Shown here piece by piece: positions 16,113 to 25,024 of a DNA stretch of 64,000 bases (its first letter is position 1; each line of letters starts with the position of its first letter). The stretch is from contig JAHJDP010000012.1 of the NCBI GenBank assembly GCA_018831195.1, positions 124,001 to 188,000 on the forward strand, in the 5' to 3' direction. The translations under genes and the position numbers were made by a program. This DNA is from Candidatus Eisenbacteria bacterium (lineage in GTDB: Bacteria; Eisenbacteria; RBG-16-71-46; CAIMUX01; JAHJDP01). Under the pieces are notes generated by a model. That model saw only the letters and a list, made by a program, of their open reading frames with translations. It was not told the DNA's origin and did not search any database.

Positions 16113-17698
16113 TGGAGATTCCGCGGAGTGAGGGTTACGACCGGCAAAATCATCTCTTCGAGGGAAACGCCGCCATGTTGAAAGGAGTTCCTGAAAAGGC
16201 GCTCATATTTGCGAAAGTTATTCGGATAGAGGAAGAAATAGTTTTCCTTTGCCAGTATGTAATGTTTCACCAAGCCATCCAGGGGGAGCTTGAAGATCTG
16301 GGGATCCCGCACATGGATGGCCGTCCGCTCGTCGCAAACAAGGTTGTCACCGTACTTGTACCGTACGCCGGAACTCGTTTCACGATTGGCGCGGACCCGT
16401 GTCGCTTTTTTCACCTGCACGCTGCCGTGATCGGTGGTAATAACGACGTGCACCCCCCTTTCGGAGAGCGTGCGGAGGGTCTCCATCAGGATCGAGTGTG
16501 AGAACCAGGTCCGCAGGTGCGAGCGCAGGGCATCTTCATCCGGCGCCAATTCTTGTAATAGCTCCGACTGGCTCCGCCCATGTGAAAGAGCATCGACAAA
16601 TGTAAAAACCAGCGCCGAAAAGGAAAGGTCGGCAATGCTTCCCAATTGGCGGCTAAGCTCCAGGGCCTCGTTCCGGTTATAAATCTTCAGATAGCGAAGG
16701 GCATCGGAACGTACGCCGTTCCGTTCAAGAAGTTTCTTTAACAATACCTGCTCATACCGGTTTTTGCTGGTCTCAGTGTTCTGCGCCTCCTGCCAATATT
16801 CCGGAAACCGGCGGGCGATCTCAATGGGGAAGAGCCCGCTGAAAATGGCGTTGCGGGAATAGGGTGTCGCGGTGGGAAGGATAGAGCAGTAAAGATCGAC
16901 ATCCGAATGAAACATCTCCGTTAATAACGGCTCCATCACAAGCCATTGATCCAGTCTCATGCAATCAATGACAATAAGGGAAACTTTCTTCCCCTGCTTG
17001 ACCAACGGCATGACTTTTTGTTCCACCAGGTCGTTCGAGAAGGGCGGTCTTTCTCCCCGGGCTTGATCCACCCAGCCCCTGTAATGGACCTCAACATACC
17101 GGCAGAATTCTACATTGAGGCTTGAGATATAATCCTGATGCGCCTGTCGTAGAGCCGAATCTTCGGAACGGAGAAGCTCCAAATCCCATCGCACCATTTT
17201 GTAATATAATTGGGCCCAATCATCCCACTTAAAATCGATTGTGGATAGGGAACGGATCTCGGCGACATCCTGCACATACCCCCGGACCCGCTGTTCTTTC
17301 ACAATTTCGCGCCGCTCGAAAACTTTTTTGCAGGCCATCCAAATCTGACTGGGATTGACCGGTTTGATAAGATAGTCGGTGATCCGCCTTCCGATCGCCC
17401 GATCCATCAGGTCCTCTTCCTCGCTTTTTGTAATCATAATAACGGGGAGATAGGGATGGGTTCCCTTGAGGGCGTCCAGCATCGCCAGGCCATCCATACC
17501 GGGCATCATTTCATCGAGTAGAACAAGATCCACAGGCTCGCGCGAGATGAGATCGAGCGCATCCAAGGCATTGCTCGACGGAAGGATCTCGTATCCTTTC
17601 CCCTCGAGATAGAGAATATGCGGCCGCAGCAGATCGATCTCGTCATCAACCCAGAGAATCCTCCGGGTTTCATTTCGAGCAGAGATCTTGTCCGCCAT
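16109..17698 (-). CDS. porX: PorX-like response regulator with PglZ/alkaline-phosphatase-fold effector
   Basis: 529 residues. Residues about 12-130 are a receiver with D18/D19, phospho-acceptor D62 (LVLLDEMMPGMDGL), the switch motif IMITKS and the lysine motif YLIKPVNP. Residues about 150-200 are a helical linker. Residues about 225-525 are a PglZ domain of the alkaline phosphatase superfamily (LIVIDCMRLDQW, PTATPYSRNAIFSG, FTFVDALSHGR, ITTDHGSVQ), retaining metal-site aspartates and histidine and a threonine at the nucleophile position. This is the architecture of PorX, which in Bacteroidota controls type IX secretion and is reported to hydrolyse cyclic oligonucleotides. The histidine kinase gene lies directly upstream and tsaE overlaps downstream. 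The role here is inferred. Confidence 0.88.
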   Translation of the reverse strand: MADKISARNETRRILWVDDEIDLLRPHILYLEGKGYEILPSSNALDALDLISREPVDLVLLDEMMPGMDGLAMLDALKGTHPYLPVIMITKSEEEDLMDRAIGRRITDYLIKPVNPSQIWMACKKVFERREIVKEQRVRGYVQDVAEIRSLSTIDFKWDDWAQLYYKMVRWDLELLRSEDSALRQAHQDYISSLNVEFCRYVEVHYRGWVDQARGERPPFSNDLVEQKVMPLVKQGKKVSLIVIDCMRLDQWLVMEPLLTEMFHSDVDLYCSILPTATPYSRNAIFSGLFPIEIARRFPEYWQEAQNTETSKNRYEQVLLKKLLERNGVRSDALRYLKIYNRNEALELSRQLGSIADLSFSALVFTFVDALSHGRSQSELLQELAPDEDALRSHLRTWFSHSILMETLRTLSERGVHVVITTDHGSVQVKKATRVRANRETSSGVRYKYGDNLVCDERTAIHVRDPQIFKLPLDGLVKHYILAKENYFFLYPNNFRKYERLFRNSFQHGGVSLEEMILPVVTLTPRNLQ

Positions 17699-17761
17699 CT
17701 CAAGTACCTCAATGACCTATGGATAGGGCCGTCTTATCGGTCGCCTTCCCCGAGGAATGAA

Positions 17762-19045
17762 TCAAACAGGGAAGGAAATGACAAAGGTGGTTCCCTTGCC
17801 GATCTGGCTCTTTTCGACCCAGATCTTACCGCCATGATAATCTTCGATGATCCGCATGGCCAGGGTCAACCCCAACCCCCACCCGCGGGTCTTTGTGGAA
17901 TAGCCGGGGGAGAAAATCTTTTTGAGTTCCCGGGGCGACATTCCCCGTCCCTCATCACTAATCCGGATCTCGACACATTCGGTTTCACGCCGGTGGGCGA
18001 CAGAGATCTCAATCACCCCCCCGCTGTCCTGCGTCGCGTCGATAGCATTCTTTAGAACATTCTCAATGCACCACTCAACAAGCTCTTTATTCACACTCAC
18101 CGGCGGCACCAGACCGTACCCTTCACGAATTTCAGCCTGCTTCCGCAGATGCGGCAATCGTCGTCTGAAATAGCGGACGGCTCCGCTGACGATCGGAACA
18201 ACATCCTGGACCCGCAGCTGAGGCACCGACCCGACCTGCCCGAAGCGGAGAGCGATCTTGTTCAGCCGATCGGCATCCCGGTCCATCTCCTCCACGACAT
18301 CGTGAATGAATCGCCCGTCGAGTGAAACGGAATCGGGAGGCTCATCTTTGTCCCCCCTCTGGTCCATCACCTTCTCACGAAGAAGCTCCACCCAGCCCAG
18401 CAAACTGCTGATCGGGGTTCCCAATTGATGGGCCGTTTCCTTGGCCAAACCGATCCAGATGGCTCGCTGCTCCGAGGTTTTCATACTCCGGTAGCCGAGG
18501 TATCCCAGAGCGAGGAAAAAGAAAAGGGTTATGAATTGTACAACAGGAACCCATCGCAATTCACGAACCAATGAGCGCTCACCGTAGTGAACATAACCAA
18601 AGAGTTTTTCTCCATCGGGAGCGTACATCGGGATCGGGGGATTGGTGGCATCAAAGCGGTGAACCATATCGATGACCCTGCGTATCGGCCCCTCCGGCGG
18701 ATTCTCGGGATCGATGCCGGCCACCGTAGCGACGTCCACGGCCTCCGGAGGAATCCCGATATTCTTCCAGACAAAGGGACGTCCATCGGTGTCGGAGAGG
18801 ATCAAGGGCAGGTCGCTGGGCTTGATGATTTCTTCAAAAACCGTTCTGAGCTCATCCGATTCGATGGCTTGGAATGTGGTCAGGGCGGCGAATCGGGCAA
18901 GGAGTTCCGATATCATCCGGGATTCATCCCGGATCTTTCCGATCCAGGAGGAGGTGTAGAGAAAGGTCAGGGCGATCAGGATGAAGCTTCCGAAGAAGAG
19001 ATAACCCTTTAGCAGACCGGGCAGGTTGCCTCGCGTAATAGCCAT
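17762..19045 (-). CDS. Sensor histidine kinase, likely partner of the PorX-like regulator
   Basis: 427 residues. Membrane segments at about 15-33 and 178-198 flank a periplasmic sensor region of roughly 140 residues. The H-box is AKETAHQLGTPISSLLGW. A helical stretch and a HATPase domain follow: N-box ENVLKNAIDATQD, G1 ISDEGRGMSP, and G2 GWGLGLTLAMRII. It lies 63 bases upstream of the PorX-like gene on the same strand, so the two probably form a two-component pair. The signal sensed is unknown. It resembles the kinases paired with PglZ regulators in Bacteroidota, but calling it PorY would go beyond the evidence. Confidence 0.9.
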   Translation of the reverse strand: MAITRGNLPGLLKGYLFFGSFILIALTFLYTSSWIGKIRDESRMISELLARFAALTTFQAIESDELRTVFEEIIKPSDLPLILSDTDGRPFVWKNIGIPPEAVDVATVAGIDPENPPEGPIRRVIDMVHRFDATNPPIPMYAPDGEKLFGYVHYGERSLVRELRWVPVVQFITLFFFLALGYLGYRSMKTSEQRAIWIGLAKETAHQLGTPISSLLGWVELLREKVMDQRGDKDEPPDSVSLDGRFIHDVVEEMDRDADRLNKIALRFGQVGSVPQLRVQDVVPIVSGAVRYFRRRLPHLRKQAEIREGYGLVPPVSVNKELVEWCIENVLKNAIDATQDSGGVIEISVAHRRETECVEIRISDEGRGMSPRELKKIFSPGYSTKTRGWGLGLTLAMRIIEDYHGGKIWVEKSQIGKGTTFVISFPV

Positions 19046-19066
19046 GACTCCCCGACTCCCCCGCCT

Positions 19067-20344
19067 CTATTGGACGGGAGTTAGGATCTCCAACCCATCC
19101 ATGTATGGTTGCAACGAAGCCGGGATCTTAACCTCGCCCGATGCCGTCTGATGAACCTCCAGTAGGGCTACCAGAAGACGGGGAAGCGCGACACCGGAAC
19201 CGTTCAATGTATGTACAAAATGAACCTTGCCATCCTCGCCGCGATAGCGGATCCCCGCCCGGCGGGCCTGAAAATCCTCAAAATTGCTGCAGGATGATAT
19301 TTCGAGCCAACGTTCCTCGGCCGGCGCCCACAACTCGAGGTCGTAACATTTCGCGGCGGCGAAGGAAAGGTCGCCCGAACCCAAAACAACCACACGGTAG
19401 GGCAATTCCAGCGCCTGAAGAACCGCCTCTGCGTTTTGTACAAGTTTCTCGAGTTCGTCGTAGGAGGTTTCGGGCTTCACAAACTTCACGAGTTCGACTT
19501 TGCCGAACTGGTGGACGCGGACCAATCCGCGCGTATCCCGGCCATAAGCCCCCGCCTCTCGGCGGAAACAGGAAGTATAAGCTGTCAGATAGATCGGCAA
19601 CCTGGAAGCCGCCAGAACTTCTTCGCGGTAAATGTTCGTCAGTGGGACCTCCGCTGTCGGAATGAGAAAGAGCCCGTCTTTCTCCGACGCATACATGTCC
19701 TCTTCCAGCTTTGGAAGCTGACCGGTCCCAAAAGCCGATTCCCTGCGAACCATGAGCGGCGGAGCGATCTCCGTATAACCATGCCGCTTGGTATGCCAAT
19801 CGAGGAGGAAATTGATCAAGGCGCGCTCCAGCCGCGCCCCGGCGCCTGTAAAAAGGGTAAATCCGGCGCCGCTGATCTTCGCGGCGATATCCAAATCGAA
19901 CAGGCCCAGTTCCGGACCGATTTTCCAATGGGGTTGCCGCCCCTGCGGGAACGAAAAATCACCCCACCGGCGGATCTCCTGATTGGCCGTCTCCGCCGGG
20001 CCGATGGGAACACTCGCATGCGGGAGATTGGGAATCCATTCGTGGAGCCGGTCCAATTCGGTTTTCAACTCTTTGATCTCATTTTCGAGATCACCCTGTT
20101 CCCCACTCAGACGCCGGGTTTCCTCAATGAGATCACCGGCCTCTTCACCCACCTTCCGCCGCCGGGCCACCTCCTGTGAGCGGCGGTTTCGTTCCGCCCG
20201 CAGCTCTTCAACCCGGGCAAGTTTGGCCCGCCATATCTGATCGATTTCCAAGAGCCGATTCAGATCAGCCCCCGTTTCACCCTTGGCCTCAAGCGCCCGG
20301 CGCACATCATCCGGACGACTACGAATCAACTTCAAATCAAGCAT
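19067..20344 (-). CDS. serS: Seryl-tRNA synthetase
   Basis: From ATG 20344 the protein has 425 residues and begins MLDLKLIRSRPDDVRRAL, the typical SerRS start; the upstream in-frame extension to 20434 has no family similarity. Residues about 30-105 form the long antiparallel coiled coil that binds tRNA-Ser. The class II catalytic core includes the TAEVPLTN and FRREAGAYGRDTRGL motif 2 region and motif 3 (NGSGVALPRLLVALLE). It lies 8 bases after the hemC-like gene and 21 before the kinase, so it belongs to the same transcription unit. Confidence 0.96.
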   Translation of the reverse strand: MLDLKLIRSRPDDVRRALEAKGETGADLNRLLEIDQIWRAKLARVEELRAERNRRSQEVARRRKVGEEAGDLIEETRRLSGEQGDLENEIKELKTELDRLHEWIPNLPHASVPIGPAETANQEIRRWGDFSFPQGRQPHWKIGPELGLFDLDIAAKISGAGFTLFTGAGARLERALINFLLDWHTKRHGYTEIAPPLMVRRESAFGTGQLPKLEEDMYASEKDGLFLIPTAEVPLTNIYREEVLAASRLPIYLTAYTSCFRREAGAYGRDTRGLVRVHQFGKVELVKFVKPETSYDELEKLVQNAEAVLQALELPYRVVVLGSGDLSFAAAKCYDLELWAPAEERWLEISSCSNFEDFQARRAGIRYRGEDGKVHFVHTLNGSGVALPRLLVALLEVHQTASGEVKIPASLQPYMDGLEILTPVQ

Positions 20345-20352
20345 AAGACCTA

Positions 20353-21291
20353 TCAAAGCTCCTTGCGGGCGACATCCAGAATTTCCCGCCCCAGTTCTCT
20401 CAACATCTGGCGACCCAGGTGATCTCCGACCCATTCAGGATCATCAGGAGACCCATCCATCCCCAAACGGAGGATATTTTCCCCATCGGAAGAACAGATG
20501 ACCGCCTCCAGTCTTAGTATATCACCCTTGATACACCCCAGCGCGCCGACGGGCGCCCCGGGCCATGCTTCCAGCGTGCGGAGAAACGCCCTCTCCGCCT
20601 TGTTCTCTTTCCGGCTGAGGGAGTCGTTGAGGACCGCAATAGATTCTATCGTCTCTTTGTCCCCCGTGCGCGCCATCAGACCCAGAGCCCCCTGGCCCGC
20701 CGCCGGAACCGAAATGTCGATGGTGAAAATCTCGCTCACCCTATCTTGAAGACCCAACCATTCCATCCCCGCCGCCGCAAGAACCAGCCCCTCCATATCC
20801 CCGGCGTCCAGATGGGCGAGGCGCTCCTCCACATCCCCCAGACAATAAGTGATCTCCAGATCTGAGCGATACTGCTGCAACTGGGCTTTTCGCCGAAGGC
20901 TGCTCACACAAACCCTCGCACCGGCTGGCAGCTCATCCAGAATCCGGTGGTCCCTGGAGACAAAGACATCCAAGGGTGTCTTGCGCTCAAGGACCGCGGC
21001 GATGTGGACCCCCTCGGGCAGAAAGGGCGGAAAATCTTTCATCCGGTGAACGGCGACATCAATCTTGTTGGAAAGCATCGCCTCATGAAGGGACTCGCTG
21101 TAAAATTCCCGGATCGGAATCTGTCCACTATGGGGGCTTTTCCCCCGGCGCGGCGCCTTTACGGGGAAGGCGAGTACGTCCCAGACGAATCCCTTCGTCC
21201 GTCGTTTCAGACTCTTTAATATTGATTGCGCCTGCAGGTTTCCCAATTTCCCTTGGAGAACACCCAGACGTAGAGTGCGGTCTGCGCCCAT
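20353..21291 (-). CDS. Divergent porphobilinogen deaminase (HemC) homologue lacking the cofactor cysteine
   Basis: The 312-residue protein aligns along its length with hydroxymethylbilane synthase: VHRMKDFP (for VHSMKDVP, catalytic Asp kept), SSLRRKAQL, VPAAGQGALG and AERAFLRTLE are conserved. Several hallmark residues are changed. The N-terminal TRQSPLA substrate-binding motif reads VLQGKLGNL. The GGKGLFTKE loop is absent. The LEGGCQVPIG loop, whose Cys anchors the dipyrromethane cofactor, reads LEAWPGAPVG, with Pro near residue 243; a Cys occurs only five residues later (GALGCIKG). It may be a sub-functionalised paralogue or use an altered cofactor attachment. No other heme gene is adjacent. 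It is the first gene of the unit, with a good promoter upstream. Confidence 0.8.
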   Translation of the reverse strand: MGADRTLRLGVLQGKLGNLQAQSILKSLKRRTKGFVWDVLAFPVKAPRRGKSPHSGQIPIREFYSESLHEAMLSNKIDVAVHRMKDFPPFLPEGVHIAAVLERKTPLDVFVSRDHRILDELPAGARVCVSSLRRKAQLQQYRSDLEITYCLGDVEERLAHLDAGDMEGLVLAAAGMEWLGLQDRVSEIFTIDISVPAAGQGALGLMARTGDKETIESIAVLNDSLSRKENKAERAFLRTLEAWPGAPVGALGCIKGDILRLEAVICSSDGENILRLGMDGSPDDPEWVGDHLGRQMLRELGREILDVARKEL

Positions 21292-21359
21292 GGCGCCGGA
21301 TCCCTTCCCTCTTTAGCATTACATACTGCTGTTGATTGCTTAACCGTTTACGCCACGCA

Positions 21360-21388
21360 AATCTAGCATGGGGTTATCCCACGGTCAA
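21360..21388 (-). promoter_or_regulatory. Sigma70-type promoter for the hemC-like/serS unit
   Basis: On the minus strand TTGACC (21388-21383), a 17-base spacer, then TAGATT (21365-21360) match the -35/-10 consensus at 5/6 and 4/6. The hemC-like start lies about 69 bases downstream of the -10 box. Confidence 0.6.
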
Positions 21389-21433
21389 CTCACGCACCGT
21401 TGCCGCTCACCGATCGGTGGACCTGAAAACTCC

Positions 21434-22339
21434 TCAGAACCAGGCATCCGCGAGAAACAGAGCCATGACGATCAGTCCGGCCTGCATCGTCAGCCAAATC
21501 CATAGAGCGATCCGAGACGATCCCGTCAAACGACCGAGACGATGCGTCAGGTGATCCCGTCCACCGATCCATGGCCGGGAACCCCTCAGAATTCGAGTCA
21601 ATGTAACAAAAGACATGTCGAGCAGGGGCAGTGCAAATAGGATCAGGAGCGGGAGGATGCGGACGGTAACCGGCGTCAAACCCGCCGCCGCCTGGACAAT
21701 CCAAACCCAACCCCAATAGCCGAGAAGAAAGGAGCCGCCGTCCCCCAGAAAAATCCGGGCCGGGGGAAGATTCCAAACGAGGAGACCGGCCGTCGCGCCG
21801 ACGGCTCCCCACAACACCGGCTCGTCTGAAAGTAAAGCCAATCCAATGAAGGTGAGAAACCCCGTTCCCAGAGCCACACCATCCATATTGTCTATTAGAT
21901 TGTGGGCATGCAGGAGCAGCCACAGAACCAACACTTGGAGTGGATAAAAACCGGCCCCGGCGGTTCCGAGAACCCAGGGGGCCGCCAACGCCAGGAGTCC
22001 GGTAAGCGCCGCCTTTAGTGCCGGATTCATTTCCCGAAGATCATCCCCTATCCCGAGAAGGGTGAAGGCCCAAGCCAGGGGCAGAGGACGCCACCCATCG
22101 TCAAAGAGAAGGACGGGCAGTGTGAGCGCCAGGCAGAGGACGCCACCCCCCGACAGGGGAACAGCCCTTTCAGCATGCCGGTCCGGTCGTGGAGTCGAGA
22201 GCCATCCCCAACGACGGCCTAAAGAAATAGCGGGGAGAGAGAGTATGAATGCCGGCAGGAATCCGGCAAGAAAAATGAAGAGGGTTCGAATCTCAGCTGG
22301 GCTCAGCACGGAACTCGAAGAGGGGCATCGGGGCCGCAA
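21434..22339 (-). CDS. WecA/TagO-like undecaprenyl-phosphate sugar-1-phosphate transferase
   Basis: 301 residues, strongly hydrophobic with about nine or ten membrane segments. MraY/WecA family motifs are present: GIGDDLREMNP, HNLIDNMDGVALG, NLPPARIFLGDGGSFLLGYW and GGRDHLTHRLG. These enzymes transfer a sugar-1-phosphate (often GlcNAc-1-P) from a UDP-sugar to undecaprenyl phosphate, starting polysaccharide or O-antigen synthesis at the inner membrane. It overlaps the end of the SDR epimerase gene by 37 bases; a GTG at 22309 is an alternative start with a shorter overlap. It closes the ugd-started sugar unit. The exact substrate cannot be read. Confidence 0.88.
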   Translation of the reverse strand: MRPRCPSSSSVLSPAEIRTLFIFLAGFLPAFILSLPAISLGRRWGWLSTPRPDRHAERAVPLSGGGVLCLALTLPVLLFDDGWRPLPLAWAFTLLGIGDDLREMNPALKAALTGLLALAAPWVLGTAGAGFYPLQVLVLWLLLHAHNLIDNMDGVALGTGFLTFIGLALLSDEPVLWGAVGATAGLLVWNLPPARIFLGDGGSFLLGYWGWVWIVQAAAGLTPVTVRILPLLILFALPLLDMSFVTLTRILRGSRPWIGGRDHLTHRLGRLTGSSRIALWIWLTMQAGLIVMALFLADAWF

Positions 22340-23361
22340 TAACTTAAGACCGAAGGCAAAGCAGACCTTGTAACAGATTCCGGGAGTGGCAATTGTTTGG
22401 CCTTGGCAATATCCCGAATCGTCAAGAGAAGGAGCGTATCAAGATCAGCCAGAGGGCGGTAACCGGTCAAATGGGTGATCTTGTCCAGTGAAGGAACCCG
22501 TCGCCGTATATCTTCAAAGTCCCTTCCGTAGACGTCGGCGTAGGGGACGAGGCGAACCCTCGAAGAGCTCCCCGTAAGGGTCTTGATTCTCTCGGCAAGG
22601 TCTAGAACCGTCGTCTCTTGATCGCTACCGATATTGAAAACATCCCCCTCGGCGGCCGGATTCTCGGCGAGCATCAAGACGCCGCGAACCACATCCCCCA
22701 CAAAAGAGAAACAGCGGCTTTGCAGACCGTCGCCATAGACGGTCATTGTTTCCCCCTTGAGCGCCTGGAGAATCAGCCTTGGCAATACCATCCCAAAATG
22801 ACCCAGTTGCCTCGGTCCACAGGTGTTGAAACAACGGACAGCCACGACCGGAAGCCCAAGCTCTTTCCCATAACTCAGGGCCATGAACTCATCCACAACC
22901 TTCGACGCGGCATATGACCAGCGCATAACCGAGGTCGGGCCCAGAATACAATCATCGCTCTCTTTCAACTTCGCGCTGAGACCTTTCCCATAGACTTCGG
23001 AAGAGGAAAAGAGGACAACCTTGATCCCGCCCGATTGATGGCAGGCCTCCAAGATCGAGGCGGCGCCCTGCAAATTGTTCATGAGGCTCTCGAGGGGCCG
23101 GTCGATGATATTGCGGACACCGACAGCCGCCGCGAGATGAAAGACAAGATCGACACCGGGAAGAAGCCCTCGGAGCAATGTGCGGTTCTTCACATTTCCA
23201 CGGATAAATTGCGCTCTTCCAGTGGCTCTGGCGGATTTCAGATTCGCCAGGCGGCCTGAGGAGAGATTGTCCACAACGATGACACGATGCCCTTGATTCA
23301 CAAGAGCATCGGTCAAGTGGGAGCCGATGAACCCCGCCCCGCCCGAAACGAGGATCTTCAT
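22303..23361 (-). CDS. NAD-dependent nucleotide-sugar epimerase/dehydratase (extended SDR)
   Basis: 352 residues. The Rossmann motif is GGAGFIGSHL at the N-terminus. The catalytic set is intact: SSSEVYG followed by YAASK (Tyr and Lys), and NTCGPRQ resembles UDP-glucose 4-epimerase/UDP-glucuronate decarboxylase relatives. The last 35 or so residues have no family similarity and overlap the next gene. GGGAG lies seven bases before the ATG. With ugd upstream supplying UDP-glucuronate, a UDP-glucuronate epimerase or decarboxylase is a reasonable guess, but the substrate is not proven. Confidence 0.88.
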   Translation of the reverse strand: MKILVSGGAGFIGSHLTDALVNQGHRVIVVDNLSSGRLANLKSARATGRAQFIRGNVKNRTLLRGLLPGVDLVFHLAAAVGVRNIIDRPLESLMNNLQGAASILEACHQSGGIKVVLFSSSEVYGKGLSAKLKESDDCILGPTSVMRWSYAASKVVDEFMALSYGKELGLPVVAVRCFNTCGPRQLGHFGMVLPRLILQALKGETMTVYGDGLQSRCFSFVGDVVRGVLMLAENPAAEGDVFNIGSDQETTVLDLAERIKTLTGSSSRVRLVPYADVYGRDFEDIRRRVPSLDKITHLTGYRPLADLDTLLLLTIRDIAKAKQLPLPESVTRSALPSVLSYCGPDAPLRVPC

Positions 23362-23400
23362 ACAAAGCTCCCGCTGGATGCGATTCCGGCGTCTATAACT

Positions 23401-23419
23401 TTATCTGCCATCAAGATAA
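23401..23419. other. Short hairpin between rmlB and the epimerase gene
   Basis: TTATCT and AGATAA flank a seven-base loop in the 82-base gap between two co-directional sugar genes. It could be a processing or attenuation hairpin. No T-run follows on the minus strand. Confidence 0.3.
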
Positions 23420-23443
23420 GGCTAGGGTGAGGTTGGTATGGTG

Positions 23444-24535
23444 TCAAGATGACTTTGCCTGTCTTTTATCATCGAGAAACTTGTAGTTCCTGCGATAGTA
23501 ATTTAAAAACTCGCCCGATTTGAGAGGACGCCACCAATCTGGAAAGTCCCGATACCAGTCGATCGTCTCGCTCAATCCGGTATCGAAGGTATACTCCGGT
23601 TTCCAACCTGTGGTTCCCTCCAGCTTACCCCAACCCATCGCGTACCGGCGGTCATGACCAGGCCGGTCAACAACATGCGCGATGAGGGAATGCGGCTTTT
23701 TCAAGTGATCGAGAATCGCCGCGGCAATCGTCAGAACATCCCGTTCATCCCCAGTGGCGACGTTGAAAACCTCCCCTTCAATCTCAGGGACGGCCAGCAA
23801 TGACTCCAGCGCCCGGCAGTGATCGATGACGTGGATCCAGTCTCTCAAATTTCGCCCGCTGCCATAGACAGGCAATTTCTCGCCCTCGATGGCGTTGGTC
23901 GCGAAGAGAGGGATGAGCTTCTCCGGATATTGGCGCGGCCCGTAGTTATTGCTGCATCGCGTAATGATCACCGGCCGGCCGTAAGTGGCAAAATATGAAT
24001 AAGCGAGACGGTCGCCCCCCGACTTGCTGGCCGAATAGGGATTCCGCGGGAGGAGCGGGCTGAATTCGGTCGCGGGGTCCCCCAAAACCTCGCCGTAGAC
24101 CTCATCGGTCGAGATTTGGAGAAAGCGCAGGACGGGAAACTGGCGGATGGCCTCCAGCAGCACGTACACGCCGAAGACATCCGTCTTGATGAAATCCGAC
24201 GGATCGCCGATCGACCGGTCCACGTGGGTCTCCGCGGCAAAATTCACGACAAAATCGGTCCCCTCCCCAAGGAGAGCGTTCACCAGAGAAACATCACAGA
24301 TATCCCCTTTTACAAAACGGTACCACGATTGCCCCTCGAACTCCGCAAGGTTGGACGGATTGCCGGCATAGGTCAGCTTGTCCAAAACTGTAATCCGGGC
24401 TTTGGGATGCTTCCGGTGCATATGATGAACGAAGTTGCTGCCGATAAATCCGGCGCCTCCCGTGACGAGGTAGCGTCCTTCGTCGAGGGCATGGCTTAAC
24501 TGATCCCGGGAGGGGAACCGACCTTCATTATCCAT
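23444..24535 (-). CDS. rmlB: dTDP-glucose 4,6-dehydratase
   Basis: From ATG 24535 the enzyme has 363 residues, close to the usual length. That ATG is chosen over upstream in-frame starts because GGAG lies eight bases before it and it overlaps the preceding stop as ATGGATAA. Motifs: GGAGFIGSNFVHHM (NAD binding), AAETHVDRSIGDP, STDEVYGEV with Asp-Glu of the dehydratase active site, YSASKSGGDRL (Tyr, Lys), and NNYGPRQYPEKLIPL. It converts dTDP-glucose to dTDP-4-keto-6-deoxyglucose for rhamnose-type sugars. rmlA and rmlD are not in the window. Confidence 0.94.
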   Translation of the reverse strand: MDNEGRFPSRDQLSHALDEGRYLVTGGAGFIGSNFVHHMHRKHPKARITVLDKLTYAGNPSNLAEFEGQSWYRFVKGDICDVSLVNALLGEGTDFVVNFAAETHVDRSIGDPSDFIKTDVFGVYVLLEAIRQFPVLRFLQISTDEVYGEVLGDPATEFSPLLPRNPYSASKSGGDRLAYSYFATYGRPVIITRCSNNYGPRQYPEKLIPLFATNAIEGEKLPVYGSGRNLRDWIHVIDHCRALESLLAVPEIEGEVFNVATGDERDVLTIAAAILDHLKKPHSLIAHVVDRPGHDRRYAMGWGKLEGTTGWKPEYTFDTGLSETIDWYRDFPDWWRPLKSGEFLNYYRRNYKFLDDKRQAKSS

Positions 24536-24983
24536 CAACATCGCTCCAATCGTAGGGAACCTCACCACTGTGCGGTGAAACTCTGTACTCATCCGGCTCG
24601 TTGTAGTTGTAAACTTCATCAGGGATGTTGAGAAGCAGCACCGGCTCGGTGCCGATTCCCTTGATCCCGTGCAGAACGCCCGGTGGGATCCGAACCAACA
24701 TCGGACGGCGGTCGCCGATAAAAAGCTCGTTCACCTCGCCATGCGTGGGTGACCCTTCGCGGCGGTCGTAGAGGACAACCTTCCCCATCCCTTTAACGAC
24801 GGCGAAGTGATCCGTTTGAATTTTGTGATAGTGCCATCCTTTAACCCGGCCGGGGTAAGCCACGCTGAGATAGGCCTGCCCGAATTGTTTAAAGAAAGGA
24901 TCGTCCCGGCGAAAAATCTCCATGAGATATCCCCTGGCATCGGAGATGACCTTCAACTCTTTGGTAATCACGCCATCAATCAT
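24528..24983 (-). CDS. RmlC-like cupin (dTDP-sugar epimerase-related)
   Basis: From ATG 24983 (preceded by AAAGGACGG) the protein has 151 residues; the frame upstream to 25136 lacks family similarity. It is a small cupin with GWHYHKIQTDHFAVVKGMGKV and IPPGVLHGIKG, as in dTDP-4-dehydrorhamnose 3,5-epimerase relatives. RmlC itself is around 180 residues and usually has a WxxHxH-type catalytic region, so this shorter form may have a different dTDP-sugar substrate. It sits between ugd and rmlB, consistent with deoxysugar synthesis. Confidence 0.8.
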   Translation of the reverse strand: MIDGVITKELKVISDARGYLMEIFRRDDPFFKQFGQAYLSVAYPGRVKGWHYHKIQTDHFAVVKGMGKVVLYDRREGSPTHGEVNELFIGDRRPMLVRIPPGVLHGIKGIGTEPVLLLNIPDEVYNYNEPDEYRVSPHSGEVPYDWSDVDG

Positions 24984-25024
24984 GATTCGCCGTCCTTTCA
25001 GGGACCGTGCAGACCCCATCCACA

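Noticed and set aside
16109-17698. BREX-type phage defence, suggested by the PglZ domain
   Set aside because: PglZ is fused to a receiver and sits with a kinase and tsaE. No BrxC, PglX or other BREX gene is present.
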